From the NCBI GenBank assembly GCA_032160165.1, contig JAVHWA010000162.1, positions 1-64,000 of the forward strand: a stretch of 64,000 nt of DNA, given 5' to 3'. The translations under genes were made by a program, and so were the position numbers. Shown piece by piece: positions 8,380 through 16,599 of this stretch; position 1 is the stretch's first letter; every line of letters starts with the position of its first letter. The notes under the pieces were generated by a model, which did not search any database, was not told the DNA's origin, and saw nothing but the letters and a program-made list of their open reading frames with translations. The DNA is from QHXM01 sp032160165 (GTDB taxonomy: Bacteria > Acidobacteriota > Blastocatellia > Pyrinomonadales > Pyrinomonadaceae).

Positions 8380-8917
8380 CGAATTGACTCCTTTAGGATA
8401 AAAGAGGGGATTCACTTTCCTGATACATGGAGGTGGCGACTCTACTCTCGCGCGGTACTCGACTATAGCTCCTGACAAGACGCAACCCCACGATCTTAGG
8501 CTAATACTCAGACTGCGCCGGAACAGAGAGGAGACTGGTCTGCACGCAAACAGTAGATGAATCGGATTTCCGGAGAGCGGCACTCAGAACCTGGATCCTG
8601 TCGGGCCGCCAACCCCGTGAAAGATTGCGCTTGACTCTATTCCGGCCCAGCCTTCGCTGTCAAGCGAGGCGTCAGACGCTCGAAAGGCACCCGCGCCAGC
8701 CAACCGCCTGCCTTCTCGCGTCATCAAAAACCCGACCGCACAGGACGACAGCAGGGCCCTCTCGATCGGTCTCGCGCACCGTTGGATAAAGCTCGGGAAG
8801 GCGATTTGTTTGGGCTGCAGATGTCGAGCCAGTTCGATACGGCTCTCGCTCGGTCAGCGGGCTGCGTGTATAATAACGTAAACCAACAATGAATTGTTTC
8901 CCACGGACTCGACGTTT
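8380..8917. other. 538-bp divergent intergenic region
   Basis: This region separates the divergent M16 operon and the M1-like gene. The only promoter-like element I can point to is TATAAT at 8869-8874, 43 nt before the M1-like start, without a convincing -35. A short perfect palindrome, GCGTCAGACGC, lies near 8670. No open frame in it has protein-like composition or a family match that I recognise. Confidence 0.4.
8869..8874 (+). promoter_or_regulatory. -10-like TATAAT before M1-like gene
   Basis: A consensus TATAAT hexamer sits 43 nt upstream of the ATG at 8918. No matching -35 box is visible, so this is a suggestion only. Confidence 0.3.
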
Positions 8918-10969
8918 ATGACGAAAATTCGCCTCCACGTGCTGGCGCTCTCCTTAACGCTGCTTTGTTTGCTCTTTTCTGTTACGGCCGCGGCCCAGCA
9001 GGCCGGGCGCGCTCGCTTCGACGTGACGAATTACCGCATCGAAGCGCAACTAGTACCCGATCAGCACTTGCTTAGGGCCGGCGCAGAAGTGACTTTTACG
9101 CCGCTCGACGCGACCCGTTCGATCATTTTTGAGCTGAATGGCTCGCTCAAGGTCGAGGGCATCGAAAGAAACGGTAAGCCACTCACAAATTTCGTGCAGG
9201 ACGCCGCCGGCGCTGACACTGCGGTTGGTCCGAACGTTCGCATTGACCTGGGGGAAGTGGTGCCCGCCGGCCAGCCCATCACCCTTCGTTTTCGTTGGAG
9301 CGGGGGCTTGGCCTCGCCCGAAGGCGGACCGCTTGCGACCAAGCGTCTGGCCTACGTCGGCACCGAGGGCTCGTACCTGATGTATGCGGCGCGATGGTTT
9401 CCTTTCCATGATTACGCCGCCGATCCCGCGACTTCAGACATTACGATTATCGTCCCCACAGGAATACAGGTGGCTGGTACCAGCGACGAGCCAGTGGTGG
9501 GACAGGTGGGGAAAGACGGCAACACGAGGTTCCACTTCGTCAGTCGCAAGCCGGTGCTGCCAGGCAATTTCATCGCGGGCCAATACATCACCAAGAACCT
9601 GCGATTCGGAAACTACGACATACAGTTTTACGCCAAGGTGGGAAGCGAGAACCGTATCGAGCGATATGCAGAATTGATGGGTGCGGCCCTCCAGTCATAC
9701 ACGCAACAATACGGCCAGCCCGCTTTCGGTACGCGGCTGGTGGTGGCGCAGATCGACGACGAAAGCCTCGACACCTATAGTGCGCTGGGGATGCTTTTCC
9801 TGGCTTCAAAGCTCTTTGATCCTTCACGGCCGGTGCCCGAAGAGAGGCTGCAGCGAGAGGTTGCATTTCAGTGGTGGGGACAGTCGGTCGGTCTAAAATC
9901 CTTTGACGACGCGTGGATCTCACAAGGCCTGGCGGAATGGAGCGCCTTTGCCCTGCGCGAAGGAACGCTTTCAAGCGGCCCGCTGGACGCGGCGCAGCGC
10001 GACGAGCAGGAACGCGCGTTGACCTTCGAACAAACGGCATCGATCGCGCGCGCTCCATCGGCGCTGGACGATCAATCATCAGCCTATCAATCGATAGTCT
10101 TCTATAAAGGGGCAATGGTCTTTCGCATGCTGCGCGAGACCATCGGAAAAGACAAGTTCAACCAACTGCTTCGCGCGTTCTTCGAACAGTACAAGGGGAA
10201 GAACGCTTCGATAGATGATTTTGAAAAGCTGACGACGCAGGTCGTAGGGCAAAACATGCGCTACTTCTTTGCGCAGTGGGTCGAGGGCACAGGTGTTCCC
10301 GAGTTCACCGTCGACTATCAGATCATTCGTACCCGAGCGGGAAAGTTTCGCACTCGCGGCACGATCAAGCAGAACATCGAACACCTGAATATGCCTGTCG
10401 AGCTCCTGCTTCGATCGGAAGGTGGAGATAATCCGACGACCGTACTGAACCTCCAGGAGAAAAGCGAAGACTTCGATTTTGAATCTTCCGGCCAGCCGAT
10501 CGAGGTGGTTATAGATCCAAACAATAGAATACTGCGGATGTCTGACGACCTGCGCGTCGCCGTGGTAGCGCGACGCGGGATTGAGCAGTTTCGCGAGGGA
10601 CAGTTTGCTGAAGCGCAACAGCAGCTTGAAACAGCTCTCAAGTTGGATAAATCGAATTCGTGGGTTTACTACAACCTGGGTCTCCTGTTCATCGAGCAGC
10701 GCAATTGGCAGTTGGCACTCGATGCCTTTGATTCGGCGCTCAACGGCAGTTTGAAACCGTCGTGGATCGAAGCGTGGGCGCGGATCAAACGCGGCAATGC
10801 GTACGACGCTCGCGGGATGCGGGCGCAGGCGGTTAACGAATACAACAAAGCCATTCAGAGCGGGATCAATTACGACAACGCGCCGGCCGCGGCCAAGAAG
10901 TACCTGGCCACACCATACAACCCGCGCGATCCGCAGATGCAGGAGTCGTCACTGCGAGGACCGGAGTGA
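8918..10969 (+). CDS. M1 aminopeptidase-like protein without zinc ligands, with TPR tail
   Basis: The protein has 683 residues from the ATG at 8918; the upstream TTG at 8894 only adds residues before the signal peptide. Residues 1-27 form a signal peptide. An M1-like N-terminal beta domain (about 30-230) and a catalytic-domain-like helical region (about 240-470) follow, then TPR-like helices at about 560-650 (WVYYNLGLLFIEQRNWQLALDAF). Where M1 enzymes have HExxH, residues 313-317 read R-E-V-A-F (LQREVAFQWWG). Where the third ligand should be (usually NEGFA), it reads SQGLAEW with Gln336. No zinc site can form, and the GAMEN motif is not recognisable. It is therefore probably a binding or scaffold protein in the periplasm, and it is divergent from the M16 peptidase operon. 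Confidence 0.85.
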   Translation: MTKIRLHVLALSLTLLCLLFSVTAAAQQAGRARFDVTNYRIEAQLVPDQHLLRAGAEVTFTPLDATRSIIFELNGSLKVEGIERNGKPLTNFVQDAAGADTAVGPNVRIDLGEVVPAGQPITLRFRWSGGLASPEGGPLATKRLAYVGTEGSYLMYAARWFPFHDYAADPATSDITIIVPTGIQVAGTSDEPVVGQVGKDGNTRFHFVSRKPVLPGNFIAGQYITKNLRFGNYDIQFYAKVGSENRIERYAELMGAALQSYTQQYGQPAFGTRLVVAQIDDESLDTYSALGMLFLASKLFDPSRPVPEERLQREVAFQWWGQSVGLKSFDDAWISQGLAEWSAFALREGTLSSGPLDAAQRDEQERALTFEQTASIARAPSALDDQSSAYQSIVFYKGAMVFRMLRETIGKDKFNQLLRAFFEQYKGKNASIDDFEKLTTQVVGQNMRYFFAQWVEGTGVPEFTVDYQIIRTRAGKFRTRGTIKQNIEHLNMPVELLLRSEGGDNPTTVLNLQEKSEDFDFESSGQPIEVVIDPNNRILRMSDDLRVAVVARRGIEQFREGQFAEAQQQLETALKLDKSNSWVYYNLGLLFIEQRNWQLALDAFDSALNGSLKPSWIEAWARIKRGNAYDARGMRAQAVNEYNKAIQSGINYDNAPAAAKKYLATPYNPRDPQMQESSLRGPE

Positions 10970-10973
10970 GGAA

Positions 10974-11021
10974 AGAGTTTTGAGTTCTGAGTTTTGAGTT
11001 CTGAGTTGTGAGTTTCGAGTT
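10974..11021. repeat. heptamer-phased tandem repeat, GAGTTYT type
   Basis: The sequence is a run of degenerate 7-8 nt units (GAGTTTT, GAGTTCT, GAGTTGT, GAGTTTC) starting just after the stop codon of the M1-like gene. It is non-coding and low in complexity. Confidence 0.7.
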
Positions 11022-11082
11022 ACGAATGTGGAATTATGGATTTTTGATGGCGAGCGGCGAGGTTATCCGCATTCATCTTTTG

Positions 11083-11144
11083 CGATTTGAGATCTGAGAT
11101 CTGAGATTTCAGATTTCAGAATTTCAGATTCACGATTTGAGATC
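11083..11144. repeat. heptamer-phased tandem repeat, GATYTGA type
   Basis: Units GATTTGA, GATCTGA, GATTTCA and similar repeat in a 7-nt phase (with one 8-nt slip). This is the second block in the same convergent intergenic space. Confidence 0.7.
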
Positions 11145-11147
11145 CTA

Positions 11148-11191
11148 ACCACCGACCACCGACCACCGACCACCGACCTCTAACCTCTAAC
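11148..11191. repeat. heptamer tandem repeat, CCACCGA / CTCTAAC type
   Basis: Four near-perfect CCACCGA units are followed by CTCTAAC units, running into the last codons of the minus-strand acyl-CoA ligase gene at 11187. It is the third adjoining heptamer block. Confidence 0.7.
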
Positions 11192-13007
11192 CTTCCCGAT
11201 ATAGCTCCTCAATCAACTCTCCATACTTTTCGTCGACTATCCTGCGTTTCACTTTGAGCGTTGGGGTCAGCTCGCCGTTATCGATCGAAAACTCCTCAGG
11301 CAGTAACGCCACCTTTCGAACCCTCTCATAATCAGCCAACTCTTTAGTGAGCGCGACGACTTCGCGGCGGACGATCGCGACCGAAGCGGGATCGCGGCTC
11401 CACTCGGCGCGTGTCGCCGGCTTTGATCCGCCGGACTCCGCCAGGGCGCCGCCGAGAGCTTCCCAGTCCGGCACAATTAGAGCGGCCGGATTCTTACGCC
11501 CGGCACCGATAATGACTACCTGATTGACGAGCTCGCTTTGTTTGATCAGGCTCTCGACCAACTGTGGCGCTACATATTTTCCGTTCGAGAGCTTGAACAG
11601 GTCCTTCTTGCGATCCGTAATGTAGAGGTGTCCTTCGGCATCCAATCGCCCGACGTCGCCGGTTTGAAACCAGCCATCCTGCATCGCCGCGGCAGTCGCG
11701 TCCGGGTGATTGTAATAACCACTCATCACCGTGGGTCCCTTGACGAGAATTTCGCCGTCCTGCGCTATCTTGACCTCAATGCCGGGAAAGACCAGGCCGA
11801 CCGAACCAACCTTATTATTCTCGGGACGATTGGCCGAGACCACGCAGGTCTCTGTCATTCCGAAGCCCTGAAGAATAGGGATTCCGGCGGCCCAAAAAGC
11901 GTAAGTGAGTGTAGGCGATAAAGGCGCGCCGCCGGAGACGAAGTACCGCAGTCGTCCCCCTATCGCTGCTCGCCACTTCGAAAACACCAACTTACTTGCG
12001 ATCTCGTGTTTGAGCTCGAGCAGCGGCGGGATAGGCTCTCGCTTGTCCTTCAGTTCGGCGAATTGTTGGCCGACTTCCAGTGCCCACGCGAAGAGTTTTG
12101 TCTTCCATCCACCCGCAGACATACCTTTTTTGACGATGCGCTGATAGACCTTCTCGAACAGACGAGGAACTGCCGTCATGATTGTCGGCCTCACTTCGCG
12201 CAAATACTCTCCCACCTGATCGAACGATGCTGCGCAATAGACCGAGACGCCGGTGCAACAGAAGACGTAGAAGACGGTCCGCTCGAAGATGTGGGAAAGA
12301 GGAAGAACAGAGAGGGCAATGTCCTGGTCTGAGATAATCAGCGCGCTCGAAATCGAAAGGATGTCCGAGATGAAGTTGTCGTGGGTCAGCATCACACCCT
12401 TGGGCTCGCCCGTCGTGCCCGAGGTGTAGATGATGGTGGCGAGCTCGTCGCCTTTACCCGGTGTGGTCAAAGCATCGAAGGCGTAGGGCTCCTCGCGTTC
12501 ACGCTCGGCCCCCATGCCTTCAAGTTGCTCGAGGGTTATCGCGCCTTCTACTTTCGAGGCCGCATCCGCATCGAAGAAAATAAGCCGTTCGAGCTTCTCC
12601 ACGCCTTCAATGCCAGGAGCGGCGTGCTTCAGGACTTTTCGTCCCGAGACGAAGAGAATGCGTGCGCCGGAATCCTCGAGGATGTAGCGCACCTGCTCCA
12701 CAGCCTGGGTCGTGTAGATGGGGACGTTGACCGCGCCGAGGCTGAGGATTCCCAGATCAACCATTGACCATTCCGGTCGGTTCTCGGAGAGGAGAGCGAT
12801 CCGGTCCCCCGCGCGAATTCCCAGCTCAGCCAGGCCCAATGCGATGTGACGCACACGCTGGACGAAGGTCTCGGCCGTAATGTGTACCCACTTGCCGCCG
12901 CTCTTGAGATTGAGCGCGTCGGGTTTCGCATGACGGCTGATGGCCGCAAGGCAGAGCTTTGGTATCGTATTGTGAGTCGAGTGTGGTTCGCTGATTGGGT
13001 CGGTCAT
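11187..13007 (-). CDS. long-chain fatty acyl-CoA ligase (AMP-dependent, FAA1 type)
   Basis: The protein has 606 residues. The adenylate-forming P-loop-like motif TIIYTSGTTGEPKG lies near residues 192-205. The motif YITDRKKDLFKLSNGKYVAPQ near 480-500 is the hinge and catalytic region of the FAA1/AMP-forming long-chain acyl-CoA synthetases. It activates free fatty acids to acyl-CoA with ATP and CoA, at the inner membrane or in the cytoplasm. The gene is convergent with the M1-like gene across the heptamer repeats. A hotdog thioesterase is encoded just upstream on the same strand (13083-13535), so the pair may share control of acyl-CoA pools. Confidence 0.93.
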   Translation of the reverse strand: MTDPISEPHSTHNTIPKLCLAAISRHAKPDALNLKSGGKWVHITAETFVQRVRHIALGLAELGIRAGDRIALLSENRPEWSMVDLGILSLGAVNVPIYTTQAVEQVRYILEDSGARILFVSGRKVLKHAAPGIEGVEKLERLIFFDADAASKVEGAITLEQLEGMGAEREREEPYAFDALTTPGKGDELATIIYTSGTTGEPKGVMLTHDNFISDILSISSALIISDQDIALSVLPLSHIFERTVFYVFCCTGVSVYCAASFDQVGEYLREVRPTIMTAVPRLFEKVYQRIVKKGMSAGGWKTKLFAWALEVGQQFAELKDKREPIPPLLELKHEIASKLVFSKWRAAIGGRLRYFVSGGAPLSPTLTYAFWAAGIPILQGFGMTETCVVSANRPENNKVGSVGLVFPGIEVKIAQDGEILVKGPTVMSGYYNHPDATAAAMQDGWFQTGDVGRLDAEGHLYITDRKKDLFKLSNGKYVAPQLVESLIKQSELVNQVVIIGAGRKNPAALIVPDWEALGGALAESGGSKPATRAEWSRDPASVAIVRREVVALTKELADYERVRKVALLPEEFSIDNGELTPTLKVKRRIVDEKYGELIEELYREG

Positions 13008-13082
13008 CGCAAGCGACGTGATCCGAAAAGCAGCTGTCGGCCTCTCTTCAAATTGTGACTGAAAACTTATCGGCCCTGAAGG

Positions 13083-13535
13083 TCATGCGGCGGGAGATGC
13101 CGCAGGCGGCGTAGATGATAATGCGCTGCCAGCCTTATATGCCAGTGTGCAACGCGAGACGCAAACCAGGCGGTCGCGCTCATCGCGTATTTCGATCGAC
13201 CATACCGTCATCATCTTACCAAGATAGACTGGCTTTGCTTCGGCGATCACTCGGCCGCGGCTGACGGAGCGTACATGGTTGGCATTGATCTCAACGCCGA
13301 CGGGCGTGAAGCGCTCGAGGTCGGTGTTGAGCGCCGCGCCGATGGCAGCCGCCGTTTCGGCCAGGACGACCGAAACCCCACCATGTAGAAGCCCGGAGTA
13401 TTGATGGACCCGCTCGTCGACCGGCATCGAGAGCACTACTTTCTCGGGCTCGGCCGATTCGACCTTGATATTGAGAGTATTGAGAACGGTCTTATCGCCG
13501 CTCCTGCGCATCATTTCTAAAAGGGTCATGTCCAT
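13083..13535 (-). CDS. PaaI-family hotdog thioesterase
   Basis: The protein has 150 residues and a single 4HBT hotdog domain. It shows the characteristic SGLLHGGVSVVLAETAAAIGA helix (about 46-67), the GVEINANHVRSVSRGRVIAEAKPVY strands, and a C-terminal LVCVSRCTLAYK strand. Family members hydrolyse acyl- or aryl-CoA thioesters in the cytoplasm. The last 12 residues are an Ala/Pro/Ser tail outside the fold. It lies 75 bp upstream of the acyl-CoA ligase on the same strand. Confidence 0.9.
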   Translation of the reverse strand: MDMTLLEMMRRSGDKTVLNTLNIKVESAEPEKVVLSMPVDERVHQYSGLLHGGVSVVLAETAAAIGAALNTDLERFTPVGVEINANHVRSVSRGRVIAEAKPVYLGKMMTVWSIEIRDERDRLVCVSRCTLAYKAGSALSSTPPAASPAA

Positions 13536-13588
13536 AGCATCGAGAGTGAATCGAAGTTCCGGGTTTGCGAACGTCTATATCGGCCGGA

Positions 13589-15100
13589 CTAAGATGCAAC
13601 CGGCTTTGCGCTAATACTCACAGGGCTGGGTTGCCTGGTTAACTTGCGACGCCTCCGCCGGCGCCTCGGCTTGGAAGCCCGCTCGACGCGGCTGTCGATG
13701 CTTGCAAGCGCTGCCATTATGAGAAACAGCAGTGCATTAGCTGTGGTGTGCAGGGTAAAGTCAAAGAAACTATGAACCAGCACGGCAAAGCATCCGGCGA
13801 GCGCGCCGATCGCAACCCCCCGGCGGAAAGCATCCTTCGTCTCTCGACGGGCAAAGCCCGAACGGAAAAGTGAGACGACAAAGAAAAGGGCCAGCCCCAC
13901 TCCGACTATTCCGGCATCCGACATAGTTTGCAGATAGTCGTTATGCGCCTGTTCCAGCCGTGTTTCTCCGTTACGCGAATCGTATTGCGTATATGCCAGG
14001 CCATACGAGCCGAGTCCGGAGCCAACAATGGGATGGTCGCGAATGATCTTGGTTGTCACGCCCCAGAAATGTGCGCGCCCCGTCGTTGGGTCATCCGAGT
14101 TGACAGTGCCCAACATCCTGCTGAGTGCGGCCTCGCCGCCGAACATCAAGGCCCCACCCACAATGACGAGCACAAGGGCGAACGCAAGCCCCACGCGGGT
14201 CAGGGCCGAGCGAGCGCGATTACCCTTCTCCGCGGAAGGCGCCGCGTCATCGTCCCGTCTGAATCTGGCGAACATTATCAGGAACACCGCCTCTGCCACC
14301 AGACTGATCATTCCGCCGCGAGAGCCCGTCATGATTAACGCGATCCCCAGCAGTACGACCGTGAAAATGTAGAGCGGCATTTTGTCGCGTTCGATGGCGC
14401 CTGAAACGATCAGGCCTAACGGCAGACCGATCAAGAGCTCCATGTAACCCGCGAAGTGATGGCGATTGAAGAAAGGACCAAAAGGCTCGCTCTGCGGAAG
14501 CTCCTTCAACCAGTAAATCTTATTGGAGCTGGTGAACGATTGAATGATGCCGAGTAGCGCAAGCAGGAAACCGAAGACGATCACTGTGCGAACGATCAAA
14601 CGCAGCCGTTTCGGACTGTCTATGAACGCAAGCGCAGCCGCGAAGTAGATTAGCAGCGCCACGATCTGGATCAGTGCGAGGCGCGTCGAGTATGGATCGA
14701 TCGACATACTGCCGAGCGGCGCAGACGGCAATCCGCCGGAGGCCGCAGGCGATCGTATAGGCAGCAACTGTACGACTCCAAGCAGTAACAACCCGATCAG
14801 TGGGACTTGCAGGAGATTAGCGCTAATTCGAAACGTACGGCTGCGCCAGGCATCGACGCACCATAAGATCACGACCGCGCATGCGCCGAGTTCAAAGAGT
14901 GCCAGCGACCAATAATGGACCGTGCCGTACGCGAGAGCCGAGAGAACGATCGCGACGCAGAGCATCACGATAACAAAGCGGCTCGCCAGAGTCCGCACCG
15001 GTTCAATAGTCGCAGGCGAGTCAGCCGCGGGTTTTGTTGCCGCTTGCGGCGTCGCGGGGACTAACTGTTCCGCCGGCGCTTTGGAGATTGAAGTCGTCAT
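13589..15100 (-). CDS. O-antigen ligase / Wzy_C-family membrane protein
   Basis: The protein has 503 residues from the ATG at 15100 (MTTSISKAPAEQ), with about 12 membrane segments. The Wzy_C periplasmic loop carries IVGSGLGSYGLAYTQYDS and EQAHNDYLQTMSDAGIVG at about 350-395, the conserved region of O-antigen ligases and polymerases. It should polymerise or ligate polyprenyl-linked glycans on the periplasmic face. A highly basic Arg/Lys tail (RRRRRRRKLTRQ) ends the protein. The start overlaps the end of the TPR gene at 15021 by 80 bp, indicating co-translation. A longer start at 15142 is possible but less likely. Confidence 0.88.
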   Translation of the reverse strand: MTTSISKAPAEQLVPATPQAATKPAADSPATIEPVRTLASRFVIVMLCVAIVLSALAYGTVHYWSLALFELGACAVVILWCVDAWRSRTFRISANLLQVPLIGLLLLGVVQLLPIRSPAASGGLPSAPLGSMSIDPYSTRLALIQIVALLIYFAAALAFIDSPKRLRLIVRTVIVFGFLLALLGIIQSFTSSNKIYWLKELPQSEPFGPFFNRHHFAGYMELLIGLPLGLIVSGAIERDKMPLYIFTVVLLGIALIMTGSRGGMISLVAEAVFLIMFARFRRDDDAAPSAEKGNRARSALTRVGLAFALVLVIVGGALMFGGEAALSRMLGTVNSDDPTTGRAHFWGVTTKIIRDHPIVGSGLGSYGLAYTQYDSRNGETRLEQAHNDYLQTMSDAGIVGVGLALFFVVSLFRSGFARRETKDAFRRGVAIGALAGCFAVLVHSFFDFTLHTTANALLFLIMAALASIDSRVERASKPRRRRRRRKLTRQPSPVSISAKPVAS

Positions 15101-16385
15101 ACCAGACCTTGCCAAAAATGGGACACACTGCGGCGCCGCCACACATCGAGCGACCGATAGTTACCGTCACGGCCTCCGTTTTTGGTGACGTCTTAAAGTT
15201 AATTGAAACGAGCTGCCAGTCGTATGTGCCCGCAGGCAGCGGCTCGGAGCTGCCGAGTGACGTCGTCCCATCCATAGCGTCCGTGATGTAGATCAGAGGC
15301 GTTCCGCCGCTCTTGAGATCTTCCGCCCGCACGTAGCACTCGAAACGATATTGCGTGGCGGGCTCGACCACCACCAGCTGAGAAACGTTATCAAATGGCA
15401 TCGCCTGCGAAGACCTGAAAAGGATGCGTAAGCTTCGCTCACCACCATGTCGCATGCTGCCATCGATGGCAATCTGGGCCTGGGTGTCTGACTTCACCCG
15501 CCAGTTGAGCAGGCTCGTTTTGGCGGTATCAATATCGCTTTCAAATCCGCCGTTGACGAATTGTGTGGTCCTGGTCGAGCCATCATCCGGACCGATCTCG
15601 CGAAGTATGCCCCAGGCTGTGTGGTAATGCTTCTGTTCGATCAGACTCTGCGCAAGACCGTTACCAATAGTGCTTTGTTCTTTCTTTTCTGCAGGCGTAA
15701 AAGTCGTCCACAGGTTGAGGGCATCAGGCATCCGCTGCCTGCCGACCAGGTAACTGATAAACTCGCCGCGCGCGGCAGCGGAGTCGCCAACCACCTTTCT
15801 GATCTGCTCGACGTCCTGGCTGTACAGCGTCCACGCGGAATTGAACAATCCTGGCCGCAATCTCGCGTCCGCTTCAGCAGCGCGGCGGAGTTCTGCGAAA
15901 GCCTCATCAATCTGCCCGGAGCGCAAGAGAAGATTCCCCAGATACCAGCGAGGATAGGCATAAGACGGCGCCAGTTCAACCGCGCGACGCAGGGCCTTTT
16001 CACCACCATCGCGATCGCCCGCTGCCTCTCTCGCGCGTCCCAGATCCAGCCAGAACCGATAATCGTTTGGAGAAAGACGCGCCGCCTCCTCGTATTGATG
16101 CACTGCCTCTTGCAGATCTTCTGGTAAGAAGCTTTTTCTCTTGAGGCCGGCAACTACCCAGTGAGTCCAGGGATCGTCTGGGGCAAGCCGCATCGCCGCC
16201 ATCGCTGCTTCCATCTGGCCCTCGTCCATATTCGGGGCAAACTCTGCGACGAAATCTCCCATGTACCATCGGGTTGCATACCATGAAAATACCAGGGCCA
16301 AAACAACCGGCATGATGAGCAGCATGCGCAGCACGGGCTTTCGCACGTCAATGAGCTTTAGTTGGTGGGTAGTCGATTGAGTCAA
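15021..16385 (-). CDS. membrane-anchored TPR protein with C-terminal beta-sandwich
   Basis: The protein has 454 residues. One membrane segment at about 19-38 (VLRMLLIMPVVLALVFSWYA) is followed by TPR-like helices at about 45-270 (for example DYRFWLDLGRAREAAGDRDGGEKALRRAVELAP). A C-terminal carbohydrate-binding-like beta domain (about 285-440) begins FVNGGFESDI and ends KVWYDDFNLQS. This organisation matches proteins found beside O-antigen ligase-type polymerases in exopolysaccharide loci, where they may hold the glycan or assembly partners in the periplasm. It overlaps the ligase gene by 80 bp. No enzymatic motif was seen. Confidence 0.8.
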   Translation of the reverse strand: MTQSTTHQLKLIDVRKPVLRMLLIMPVVLALVFSWYATRWYMGDFVAEFAPNMDEGQMEAAMAAMRLAPDDPWTHWVVAGLKRKSFLPEDLQEAVHQYEEAARLSPNDYRFWLDLGRAREAAGDRDGGEKALRRAVELAPSYAYPRWYLGNLLLRSGQIDEAFAELRRAAEADARLRPGLFNSAWTLYSQDVEQIRKVVGDSAAARGEFISYLVGRQRMPDALNLWTTFTPAEKKEQSTIGNGLAQSLIEQKHYHTAWGILREIGPDDGSTRTTQFVNGGFESDIDTAKTSLLNWRVKSDTQAQIAIDGSMRHGGERSLRILFRSSQAMPFDNVSQLVVVEPATQYRFECYVRAEDLKSGGTPLIYITDAMDGTTSLGSSEPLPAGTYDWQLVSINFKTSPKTEAVTVTIGRSMCGGAAVCPIFGKVWYDDFNLQSAGGTVSPRDAASGNKTRG

Positions 16386-16394
16386 AGTTATCTT

Positions 16395-16475
16395 CGGGTG
16401 TCGGGTGTCGGGTGCCGGGTTTCGGGTTTCGGGTTTAGGGGTGCCAGGTGTCAGGTTTCGAGTGCCGGGTTTCGG
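16395..16475. repeat. heptamer tandem repeat, CGGGTKT type
   Basis: Units CGGGTGT, CGGGTGC and CGGGTTT repeat in a strict 7-nt phase just upstream of the TPR gene (minus strand). The block is mirrored in inverted orientation at 16547-16598. Confidence 0.8.
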
Positions 16476-16546
16476 AGGAAGGCTTAACTACAGGAACGCG
16501 CCTCATCCGTCCTTTTAGTGATTACCTATAACTTAGAACGCCAAAC

Positions 16547-16598
16547 TCGAAACCCGAAACCCGGCCCCCGGCACCCGAAACCCGGAACCCGGCCCCCG
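16547..16598. repeat. heptamer tandem repeat, inverted copy (CGAAACC type)
   Basis: Units CGAAACC, CGGCCCC, CGGCACC and CGGAACC repeat in 7-nt phase. They are the reverse complement of the block at 16395-16475. The two blocks could fold together into a long imperfect stem between the TPR gene and the WecA/FlaA1 fusion gene. Confidence 0.8.
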
Positions 16599-16599
16599 C

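Noticed and set aside
8672..8938. 88-codon minus-strand frame before the M1-like gene
   Set aside because: It overlaps the likely promoter and the start of the M1-like gene, has no RBS, and shows no protein-like pattern.
10974..11191. CRISPR array
   Set aside because: Units are 7-8 nt with no spacers of constant length; this is simple tandem repetition.
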